The translations under genes and the position numbers were made by a program. From Streptomyces sp. TLI_146 (GTDB lineage: Bacteria > Actinomycetota > Actinomycetes > Streptomycetales > Streptomycetaceae), in contig NZ_PJMX01000001.1 in the NCBI RefSeq assembly GCF_002846415.1, forward strand, positions 682,001 through 746,000: a stretch of 64,000 nucleotides of DNA, given 5' to 3'. Every line of letters starts with the position of its first letter. The stretch's first letter is position 1. The notes beneath the pieces are model-generated. The model searched no databases, was not told the DNA's origin, and worked only from the letters and a program-made list of their open reading frames with translations. Shown piece by piece: positions 44,009 through 51,007 of this stretch.

Positions 44009-45011
44009 GGGACACCACCGGGGCGGGGGCGACAGTCGGGGCGCAGTCGCTCACCGCGACCGGGTCGCCCATGGCGACCAGGATGCGGCGCTCGCCCCGG
44101 TAGGGGTCGCGGGCGTGCGCGGTCAGGACGTTGTCGACGAGCATCAGGTCGCCCGGCTGCCAGGTGTGGCGCACGGTCGCCCGGTCGTAGGCGGCGTTGA
44201 CGGCCGCCAGGTCCTCGGCGGTGAGGGGGACGCCGTCGCCGATGGCGGTGGAGAACGGCAGGCCGTCCGGGCCGAGTTCCTCCACCAGGACCTCGCGGAT
44301 GTCCTCGTCCAACGAGAACGGGCTCCAGAACGCGAGGTGGTTGAACCACACCTCCTCACCGGTGTGCGGATGGCTGATGATGCCGGGCCGCACCTGCCCG
44401 GTGCGCAGATGACCGTCCTCGCCCCACTGACAGGAGATCAGGTTCTCGGCGCAGTACCGCTCGACGTCCTCGGCGCGCTCGGCGCCGAACGCGGCCTGCC
44501 AGGCGACCGACAGGGTTTCGGAGTAGTTCCGCGTCAGCACCCAGCCGTACGCGCGCATCCGCTCGACCAGCTCGGGCGGCAGCTGGCGCAGCACCTCACG
44601 GCAGTCGGCGACCGGAGTGGCTCCGCCCTCCTCGGGCGCGGTCAGGCAGCCGAAGAGCAGCAGCCCGGGGAAGGTCAGGGTGTAGCTGTTCTCGTTGTGC
44701 GGCCGGATCGCCTGGGCGGCGGGCAGGTCGGTGGAGGAGAACACGCCGCTGCCGTAGTCGCTGCGCGGGGTGGCCTTCTCCCGGTAGGGGGTCGCGGTCG
44801 CAATCAGCTCGTCGCGGACCAGCGCGAAGTCCTCCACGCTGCGGATCGGCAGGCCGCGCAGGTAGACCGCGCCGAAGCGGTGGAGTCCGGCACGCAGCTC
44901 CTCCCAGTGGGCGGCGAGCCAGTCACGGGCGGCCGCCGCGTCGGCGAGCTCGGGCGCCTCCACGGTGGCGGGGGTGCCGGGCTCGGTGAGCCACTTCAGT
45001 GCGTCGCTCAT
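44001..45011 (-). CDS. SyrP-like Fe(II)/2-oxoglutarate amino-acid hydroxylase
   Basis: A 336-residue enzyme of the TauD/TfdA fold. Iron ligands are in RPHNENSYTLTFPG (HxE form, about residue 100) and NVLTAHARDPYRGERR (distal His and the 2-oxoglutarate Arg, about 300-310). The blocks EEGGATPVADCREV and VWFNH are characteristic of the SyrP group, whose best known member beta-hydroxylates an aspartyl group bound to an NRPS carrier domain. Here the likely substrate is the amino acid on the neighbouring A-T protein, or a free Arg/citrulline from the gene upstream. It overlaps the upstream gene by four bases and the downstream one by eight. Confidence 0.87.
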   Translation of the reverse strand: MSDALKWLTEPGTPATVEAPELADAAAARDWLAAHWEELRAGLHRFGAVYLRGLPIRSVEDFALVRDELIATATPYREKATPRSDYGSGVFSSTDLPAAQAIRPHNENSYTLTFPGLLLFGCLTAPEEGGATPVADCREVLRQLPPELVERMRAYGWVLTRNYSETLSVAWQAAFGAERAEDVERYCAENLISCQWGEDGHLRTGQVRPGIISHPHTGEEVWFNHLAFWSPFSLDEDIREVLVEELGPDGLPFSTAIGDGVPLTAEDLAAVNAAYDRATVRHTWQPGDLMLVDNVLTAHARDPYRGERRILVAMGDPVAVSDCAPTVAPAPVVSHG

Positions 45012-45850
45012 CGCGCACCGCCCGGCGCCGCCGTGGCGTGACGGAGCTCCAGAGTGCAGCACTTGACGCTGCCGCCGCCCTTCAACAGCTCCGACAGGTC
45101 GACACCGATCGGCGTGAAACCACGGCCGGCGAGCCGGTCCGCGAGGTTGCCGGCCGTCTCGGGAAGCAGCACATTGCGCCCGTCCGACACGGCGTTGAGC
45201 CCGAACACCTCCGCGTCGGCCTCCTCGGCGAGCAGAGCGTCGGGGTACAGCTCGCGCAGCACCTCGCGGCTCTCGGGCGAGAACGCGCCCGGGTAGTACA
45301 TGACTTCGTCGTCGTCGAGGACGGCGAGCGCCGTGTCCAGGTGGTAGAAGCGCGGGTCGACCAGGGTGAGGCTCACCACGGGTGCGCCGAGCACCCGCTC
45401 GGCCTCGGCGTGCGCGGCCAGGTCGGTACGGAAGCCCGTACCCGCCAGGACGCGGCCCCCGGCGACCAGGTAGTCGCCTTCGCCCTCGTTGGTGTGGCGG
45501 GCGGCGTGCACCACCGGGTAGCCGTGCCGCTCGAACCACGCCTGGTAGGCGGGGGCCTCGTCGGTCCGCTCGGCGTGGCGGAAGTTGGCGACCAGGACGC
45601 GGTCGTCCAGGACGGTGGCGCCGTTGGCGGAGTACACCATGTCGGGCAGACCGGGCACCGGGTCGATCAGTTCGACGGTGTGGCCGAGCTCTTGGTACAG
45701 CGCGTACAGCCGCTCCCACTGCAGTACCGCGAGCGCGGTGTCGGTCGGCTTGGCCGGGTCCATCCAGGGGTTGATCTTGTAGGTGACGGTGAAGTGGCTG
45801 GGGCGGCACATCAGGTAGTGCCGGGGCCGGGCGGTGCGCTGGATCGTCAT
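45008..45850 (-). CDS. Dimethylargininase / arginine-deiminase-fold hydrolase
   Basis: A 280-residue enzyme of the guanidine-modifying superfamily. It begins with the YLMCRPSHFTVTYKINPWM block common in actinobacterial DDAH/amidinotransferase-like proteins. Probable catalytic residues are the acid in NEGEGDYL, His in FYHLDTALAV (about residue 170) and Cys in GGGSVKCCTLEL near residue 265. Family members hydrolyse arginine or methylated arginine to citrulline, and relatives release ornithine. Inside an NRPS operon it probably makes a citrulline- or ornithine-type building block. It is three bases downstream of the MbtH-like gene and overlaps the oxygenase gene. A general Arg-catabolic role is possible but less likely in this position. 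Confidence 0.85.
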   Translation of the reverse strand: MTIQRTARPRHYLMCRPSHFTVTYKINPWMDPAKPTDTALAVLQWERLYALYQELGHTVELIDPVPGLPDMVYSANGATVLDDRVLVANFRHAERTDEAPAYQAWFERHGYPVVHAARHTNEGEGDYLVAGGRVLAGTGFRTDLAAHAEAERVLGAPVVSLTLVDPRFYHLDTALAVLDDDEVMYYPGAFSPESREVLRELYPDALLAEEADAEVFGLNAVSDGRNVLLPETAGNLADRLAGRGFTPIGVDLSELLKGGGSVKCCTLELRHATAAPGGAR

Positions 45851-45853
45851 GGC

Positions 45854-46066
45854 TCAGGCCTCCTTGGTCGCGGCGATCAGGCTGGCCGGGCGCAGATCGG
45901 TCCAGGTCGTCTCGATGTGGTCCAGGCACGCCTGGCGAGCGGCCGGGCCGTGGGTGGTGTGCCAGCCGGCGGGTACGGCGAGCGAGGCGGGCCACAGCGA
46001 GTGCTGGTTCTCGTCGTTCACCAGGACGAGGTAGACGGCCTCTTCGTCCTCGAAGGGGTTGGTCAC
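45854..46066 (-). CDS. MbtH-like protein
   Basis: A 70-residue protein beginning [24 protein letters not shown], with a central [12 protein letters not shown] and a final TWTDLRP, the classical MbtH signature with its conserved Trp residues. MbtH-like proteins bind A domains and are often required for their folding or activity. At least the Hpg and Ser A domains here could depend on it. The start is a GTG that overlaps the stop of the preceding small ORF as GTGA. The longer frame reaching 46315 is an artefact of overlap. Confidence 0.95.
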   Translation of the reverse strand: MTNPFEDEEAVYLVLVNDENQHSLWPASLAVPAGWHTTHGPAARQACLDHIETTWTDLRPASLIAATKEA

Positions 46067-46398
46067 GGGTACTCCTCTTGTGTCAGCGAAGGAAGGTCGG
46101 GGCAGAGGGGGTCGGTCAGGGGCGGGACGGCGGCGATGCGCCAGCCGCCGCGCAGCGGGGACATCGCCAGGCCTCTGCGGCAGATGGCCAGCGCCGTGGA
46201 GCGGGTGCTCCCCGCCCCGGTCGCCGCGATGAACAGCCCGAGGTGGAGGCGGCCCGGCCCGTCGGCCTGGACGCTGATGTGTTCCAGACGTTCGCCGCGG
46301 GCCGCCGCCGTCCACAGCAGGTCGACCAGGTGGGCGCTGTCCGCCGCGCTGATCTGCGCGGCATCGGCCGCGTCAAGGGTGATGACGGTCAGCTCCAC
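46063..46398 (-). CDS. Small protein of unknown function heading the NRPS operon
   Basis: A 111-residue frame starting at GTG. The sequence ([21 protein letters not shown], then [20 protein letters not shown] and a hydrophobic [13 protein letters not shown]) resembles short soluble proteins of unknown role common in Streptomyces. It overlaps the MbtH-like gene by four bases and is the first gene of the leftward operon. No catalytic motif is visible. It may be a regulator or simply a coupled leader gene. Confidence 0.6.
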   Translation of the reverse strand: MELTVITLDAADAAQISAADSAHLVDLLWTAAARGERLEHISVQADGPGRLHLGLFIAATGAGSTRSTALAICRRGLAMSPLRGGWRIAAVPPLTDPLCPDLPSLTQEEYP

Positions 46399-46756
46399 TG
46401 CGGAGCACGTCAGTGCCGGGCCGGGCCGTGACCGGCCACCGCGGAGGTCGTAAGGAGGGCATACGGGCAGGAAGAAGTCATGGAGATGCCTCGGCAGGAA
46501 GGGGAGGGAGAGTCTTCGGTGACCGCCCGGCGCTGCGCCGCGGCGATGGCTCCATCCTGATCGGCGCCGCTCCCCGTGGGAACAGGTTTTGGCTGGTCAG
46601 AAGCGGACAGGCCGCTTTGTGACACCCCGCCGAGCCCCTCGCATATGCGTGTAGACGCGAGATCTATGGGCTGTAGATGGACGCGTCCCACACTGGTCGC
46701 GGATCGCGCGGAACAGCGGGTCCACCGGGGAATCGGCACACGATGGGGGTAGGGGA
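46399..46756. promoter_or_regulatory. Divergent promoter region of the NRPS cluster
   Basis: About 360 bases between the first gene of the leftward operon and the rightward regulator gene. It is the only sizeable non-coding gap inside the cluster, so it should carry the operon promoter and the binding site of the regulator. A GTAGACGCG / GTAGATGGACGCG direct repeat lies at 46651-46685. I could not identify a proven operator or -10/-35 boxes. Confidence 0.5.
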
Positions 46757-47734
46757 ATGTCCACGACGCTCGGCCTGGAAGCACTGGACCGGACGGTGTA
46801 CCAGATGATGCTCGACCGGCCTGCCCTGGGCGTGGCCGAGCTCGCCGCCGAGCTGGCTGTCGCCCCGGACCAGATCCATGCCTGTCTCGACCGGCTGTTC
46901 GCGCTGCAACTCGTACAGGCGTCGTTCGAAGCGCCCAGCCGGTTCACCGTGGTCGATCCGGTGCTCGGGGTGAAGCGGCTGCTCGACCAGCAGCACGACG
47001 AACTGCTGCGGCGCCAGCACCAGATGGCCAGCAGCCATCAGGCGCTGGTCCGCATCCTCGCCGGCTCGGGCGGCCCCGCACAGCGAGCGGACGGGGTCGA
47101 ACTCCTGGCCGGGCCGGACGCGGTACGGCGACGGTTGGAGCGGCTGGCCCTGGAGGCCCGGCACGAGATCCTCACCTTCCAGACGGACCTCCCCCAGCCG
47201 CCGACGGCACTGCGGACCGTCCACGAGAGCCATGCGCACGCCCTGCGGCGCGGGGTGGCGGTCCGTACCGTCGGCCCGGACAGCATCCGCGACGACGCGA
47301 CGACCGTGGCGCACACCCGCGCGCTGGTCGCCCAGGGCGGCCAAGTCCGCACGGTGGCCACGCTTCCGACCCCACTGGTCGTGGTCGACGGCACGTACGC
47401 CCTGGTCCCGGTGGACCCTGCCGACAGCGGCAAGGGCGCGCTCCAGCTCGCCGCCCCCGGCATGATCGCTCCCCTGCTCGCCCTGTTCGAGCAGGTCTGG
47501 GGCACGGCCGTCCCGCTGGTCGGCGACCCTGCCGGAGCCGGCCGCGTGCCGAGCGAGCAGGAGCGGGCCCTGCTCACCCTGCTCGCCCAGGGCCACACCG
47601 ACGAGTCCGCCGCCCTCCAACTCCACATCTCGGCCCGCACCGCCCGCCGGATCATGGCATCGCTCAACGAACGGCTGGGCGCCCGCAGCCGCTTCGAGGC
47701 GGGACTGCGGGCGGCACGGCTCGGCTGGGTGTGA
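46757..47734 (+). CDS. TrmB/LuxR-type transcriptional regulator
   Basis: A 325-residue protein from an ATG preceded by GTAGGGGA. Residues about 1-70 form a TrmB-like winged helix (LEALDRTVYQMMLDRPALGV, then AELAVAPDQIHACLDRL). The middle has a phospholipase-D-like sensor fold, as is usual in this class. Residues about 260-320 form a LuxR helix-turn-helix (PSEQERALLTLLAQG, ISARTARRIMASLNERLGARSR). Proteins with this layout regulate several Streptomyces peptide clusters. Divergent placement right at the head of the operon makes it the probable pathway activator. The ligand, if any, is unknown. Confidence 0.85.
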   Translation: MSTTLGLEALDRTVYQMMLDRPALGVAELAAELAVAPDQIHACLDRLFALQLVQASFEAPSRFTVVDPVLGVKRLLDQQHDELLRRQHQMASSHQALVRILAGSGGPAQRADGVELLAGPDAVRRRLERLALEARHEILTFQTDLPQPPTALRTVHESHAHALRRGVAVRTVGPDSIRDDATTVAHTRALVAQGGQVRTVATLPTPLVVVDGTYALVPVDPADSGKGALQLAAPGMIAPLLALFEQVWGTAVPLVGDPAGAGRVPSEQERALLTLLAQGHTDESAALQLHISARTARRIMASLNERLGARSRFEAGLRAARLGWV

Positions 47735-47829
47735 CCGGGGGTACCGACCCGGCCGGGGCCGGCAAACCAAGGTGTGACCATGGTGGTTGAGTCCCTGCGG
47801 CACCTGGGTGGAAGACACCGCGGGTAGCG

Positions 47830-48434
47830 GTGGATCGGTGGACGGGCTGCGGCGCCGGGACCCGTCATCTTTCCCGGCGTGCCTTCGCCGGTAGTTGCGC
47901 CGCCGGCGCATTCACCCTCGCCACCGCAAACGCGACCGGTCGATCGGCTGCGGCGCCGGTCGGCAACGTCAGTGGCCTCCATGCCGCGATCAGCGGCCTC
48001 GAGCGCCCCCAAGCCGCCTCCTCCCAGCTGATGGTGAACTGGCTGAAGGGGCACTGGTACGGCACCGCAGGCGCCGCCGACCTCACGAGCGGACGGCCGG
48101 CACGAGCGGATGACCGATTCCGTGCGGGGAGCGTGACCAAGGCTTTCGTCGCGACAGTCGTTCCGCAGCTGTGGGCCGAGGGCCGCCTCGATCTCGACGC
48201 ACCGATCACCCCCGGCCCTTGGTCGACACCGTGACGTACGACTCCCTCAAGTTCACTCCCGGCACCAAACAGGAGTACCGGGGCATCAACTATGTGTTCT
48301 TGGCCCTGCTCATCGAAGAGCTGACCGGACAGCGCTATGGCGATGCGATCGCCCACCGCATCCTGCCCCCTCGGGCTGACCCGCACCCTGATCCCGGCAG
48401 ACGCCCCCGGGGCGCCTTGGGCACCAGCGCGTGA
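47830..48434 (+). pseudogene. Decayed serine hydrolase (beta-lactamase/DD-peptidase fold)
   Basis: The first frame (47830-48234) has a signal-like N-terminus and then FRAGSVTKAFVATVV, the SxxK catalytic motif of class C beta-lactamase-like hydrolases, followed by LWAEGRLDLDAPI. It then breaks. A different frame (about 48216-48434) continues with FTPGTKQEYRGINYVFLALLIEELTGQRYGD, which carries the YxN motif of the same family. About 100 residues expected between the two parts are missing, and the C-terminal half is lost. It is therefore a deletion and frameshift pseudogene. An intact relative lies at 49738-50817. Confidence 0.7.
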
Positions 48435-48435
48435 A

Positions 48436-48518
48436 GCCCCGGCGCGCGGAAGGCTCGCCGCCAGGGCGCCCTGGGTGAGCAGAGCCGTGAAGACCTTCTC
48501 CGAGGATCCGAAGGAACA
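48436..48518 (-). pseudogene. Possible second serine hydrolase fragment, opposite strand
   Basis: On the minus strand this stretch reads FGSSEKVFTALLTQGALAAS, which resembles the SxxK active-site region of beta-lactamase-like hydrolases (normally GSVTKVFTALL). It sits between the decayed hydrolase and the end of the GNAT gene. It is too short to be sure. Confidence 0.3.
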
Positions 48519-48520
48519 GC

Positions 48521-49423
48521 CTAGGAGCCCGTACGGGCGGTGGGGTGGAAGTTGATGCGCTCGCGCACCACGGGGAAACCTGCCTTGGTGAAGTTCGCGG
48601 CCATGGGGAAGTTGCCCCGGTCCGTGGCTGCGGCGATGGCCTGCGCACCCTGTTCCACCAGGAAGTGGGTGCACTCGGCGAGGAGGTCGTAGGCGTAACC
48701 GTGGCCACGGTGTTCCGGCAGGACGCCGATGTAACCGATGATCGGCCCGGAGGGGTTGTGTGCCGGGATATGGATGCCGGCCAGTTCGCCTTCCGGGGTG
48801 CGGGCGAGCTGCCACCACTCTCGCGGGGACGGGCACCAGTGGAAGAATTCCAGCTCTTCCCGCGCGGCCTGGTCCAGGCCTCCCTCCTCGATGGCCTTGA
48901 GCGCGTGGGCGTCCAGCGTGGATGCGTGAATGCGGCGCAGCGCGGCGAAGAAGACCGCGTCGTCGGGCTCGGGGCCGAAGAGGAGGCGTCCCGGCCGCTC
49001 GGGCAGCCCGTGTTCCGGGGTCCAGCGGTACAGGAAACGCTCCACCAGGAGCTCGTAACCGGCGGCCCGGGCGGCCGCGAAGCGCGTTTCGGCGGCCGCG
49101 ACCAGGGCGGGCCGCTCACGCCAGTCTCCGGGCAGGTTGAGCTCGAGTTCGACCTGCCATGGGGCGGAGCGCAGGAGTTCGGCGCCCGCCTCCACCTCGC
49201 CCTCGGCGACGTCGAACCAGTTCAGGTTGACGGGTTCTGCGTCATCGGGGCCGCCCCACCAGGCGCCGCGAGCGACGACGACGCCGTCGCGCAGGGCCAC
49301 TCGCTTCCAGTGCGGGCGATGCGTGGTCTTCTCGTGCGCGGCACGGGCGTTCAGCGGGTCGGGGTGTGCGTCGAAGAGATGAGCGTCGCTCTCGTCGAGC
49401 GTGCGGATGACCGTATCGGTCAT
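48521..49423 (-). CDS. GNAT-family acetyltransferase
   Basis: A 300-residue protein starting at an ATG after GGAGGA. Its C-terminal half carries the acetyl-CoA-binding block IGYIGVLPEHRGHGYAYDLL at about residues 230-250, followed by the usual AATDRGNFPMAANFTKAGF segment. The N-terminal half looks like a diverged second GNAT lobe, as in double-GNAT proteins of actinomycetes. The substrate is unknown; small amines or antibiotics are typical. It is not coupled to the peptide cluster and lies beyond the decayed hydrolase. Confidence 0.82.
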   Translation of the reverse strand: MTDTVIRTLDESDAHLFDAHPDPLNARAAHEKTTHRPHWKRVALRDGVVVARGAWWGGPDDAEPVNLNWFDVAEGEVEAGAELLRSAPWQVELELNLPGDWRERPALVAAAETRFAAARAAGYELLVERFLYRWTPEHGLPERPGRLLFGPEPDDAVFFAALRRIHASTLDAHALKAIEEGGLDQAAREELEFFHWCPSPREWWQLARTPEGELAGIHIPAHNPSGPIIGYIGVLPEHRGHGYAYDLLAECTHFLVEQGAQAIAAATDRGNFPMAANFTKAGFPVVRERINFHPTARTGS

Positions 49424-49737
49424 GGGTTCCTCCGGGATCGCGTACTAACAGGAGCGCTCCCGGTCGGATCAGAGGTGCCACACCGGGGTAGTGGGGAGGG
49501 AGCGCTGGATGACGGTGAACTGCACGGCACTCGCCTCCTTCCATTGGCCTCACGCGGTGTGGTCCGGAGCCAGACGTTACTTGATCACCGACGGTCCCGT
49601 CCACGGAAATCACGAACCGTGCCGACGAAGCCCCCCGGCCGTCTCTCCCGGATCGCAGGGGGCCCGGCCGCCCCGGCAACGGCACCTCGCCGCGTCGCCT
49701 CGTTGCCGGGACCACGGCGCCGCAAGCGGGTTCGCTG
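49424..49737. other. Intergenic stretch, no feature recognised
   Basis: About 310 bases between the GNAT gene and the serine hydrolase gene. It includes the promoter side of the GNAT gene. No convincing gene or RNA is visible; a few short GC-rich inverted repeats are within what is expected by chance at this composition. Confidence 0.4.
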
Positions 49738-50817
49738 TCAGAGGGCGCAGTAGGCGTTCAGGGCGGCTTCCTGGGTGTGGGCCTGGCCCGGGGTCCCCTG
49801 GAGGAGGTGGTTCTCGTTGTTGGGCTCGACCACCTGCTTGGTGCCGTCGTCGCTGGTGAGGTGGAGGCTGAAGTAACCGGGGACCGCGCCGTTGTGGTAC
49901 CAGGCTGTGCGGCCGCAGGGGGTGTCGATGCGCATGAGGCCCAGACCGTATGCGGCGCCTGTCGTGCCGGTGGGGACGGTGGTCTTGAGTTCGGCCTGCT
50001 GCGCGGGAGGCAGCAGGGTGCCGCCGACGAGGGCGCGTTCGAGGGTGCCCAGGTCGTCGAGGGTGGAGACGATGGCACCGGCGGTCTGGGTGGCCTGGAC
50101 GCTGGTGACCGTCATGTCCAGGATGAGCGGCCCGGCCAGGAAGTAGCCGTGCAGGTAGTTGCCGTAGAGATTGTTGTCCGTGGTGGGCAGGGTGGTGTCG
50201 GCCAGGCCGAGGCGGTCGAAGATCCGGGTCTTCATCTCAGCGGCGGGCTCGTTGCCGGTCACAGCACGGATGATCATTCCGGCCAGCACGTAGTTGGTGT
50301 TGGCGTACTCCCACTTCTGGCCCGGCTGGGCGTTCGGCGGGCGCTTGCGCAGCGCGCCGTCGACCAGCCGCTGGGGCGTCCAGTTGGGGTTGACGGTGTA
50401 TCCGTCGATGTTCATGGTGTAGTCCGGCAGGTTCGACGTCTGGTTGAGCAGTTGCCGGATGGTGATCTTCGAGCCGTCGTAGCCGTTGGCGTTGACGGCG
50501 TTGGGCAGCCACTTCGCCACCGTGTCGTCGAGGGAGAGCAGGCCGTCGGCCTCCAGCAGCAGGACGGTGGCGGCCGTGAAGGACTTGGTGTTGCTGCCGA
50601 TGCGGAACTTCGCCTTGGGATCCGCGGGAACGCGGGTGCCGCGGTCACCGACGCCCGCCTGTATGTACTGGGCCCGGCTGCCGTCGCGCACCATGCCGAC
50701 GATGCCGGGATAACCGTCGGCGATGCCCTTGTCGGCTCCCGACTTGAGGGCCACGGCCGCCTCCGGAACCGCGGCGGCCGCCGGGGTGATACCGGCAGTC
50801 AGGCCGAGGCCGCACAC
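49738..50817 (-). CDS. Serine hydrolase (beta-lactamase / D-Ala-D-Ala carboxypeptidase family)
   Basis: A 359-residue protein with SxxK in FRIGSNTKSFTAA at about residue 75, YxN in KWEYANTNYVLAG at about 170, and HxG in AWYHNGAVPGY near 310: all three motifs of class C-type serine hydrolases. The mature enzyme is complete. The N-terminus is odd. The usable GTG start at 50817 sits inside the hydrophobic part of a signal peptide and lacks a binding site. The basic n-region that would belong to it (RHHRRRQRQGAPRPAS) continues in frame upstream to a TGA without any start codon. The signal peptide may therefore have been hit by a frameshift or start loss, or a non-canonical start is used. Confidence 0.8.
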   Translation of the reverse strand: MCGLGLTAGITPAAAAVPEAAVALKSGADKGIADGYPGIVGMVRDGSRAQYIQAGVGDRGTRVPADPKAKFRIGSNTKSFTAATVLLLEADGLLSLDDTVAKWLPNAVNANGYDGSKITIRQLLNQTSNLPDYTMNIDGYTVNPNWTPQRLVDGALRKRPPNAQPGQKWEYANTNYVLAGMIIRAVTGNEPAAEMKTRIFDRLGLADTTLPTTDNNLYGNYLHGYFLAGPLILDMTVTSVQATQTAGAIVSTLDDLGTLERALVGGTLLPPAQQAELKTTVPTGTTGAAYGLGLMRIDTPCGRTAWYHNGAVPGYFSLHLTSDDGTKQVVEPNNENHLLQGTPGQAHTQEAALNAYCAL

Positions 50818-50902
50818 CGCGGCAATGACGCTTGCGGGTCTCGGCGCGCCCTGGCGCTGTCGGCGTCGGTGGTGTCGTGATCAGCATCACTCGTCACTAA
50901 GG

Positions 50903-50927
50903 ACCGATATAAGCGGTATATGTCGGT
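50903..50927. promoter_or_regulatory. Imperfect 25-bp palindrome between divergent genes
   Basis: ACCGATATA and TATATGTCGGT face each other around AGCGG at 50903-50927. The stretch is AT-rich in a GC-rich genome and lies between the leftward serine hydrolase and the rightward DNRLRE protein. It looks like an operator for a dimeric regulator. Confidence 0.4.
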
Positions 50928-51007
50928 AATGGCGTCAAGAGAGCATCAACCTCTCCTTTAATCTCTCCAATTGCTTTGTGATCTCTTGACCAAGGATTGC
51001 CATTTCC

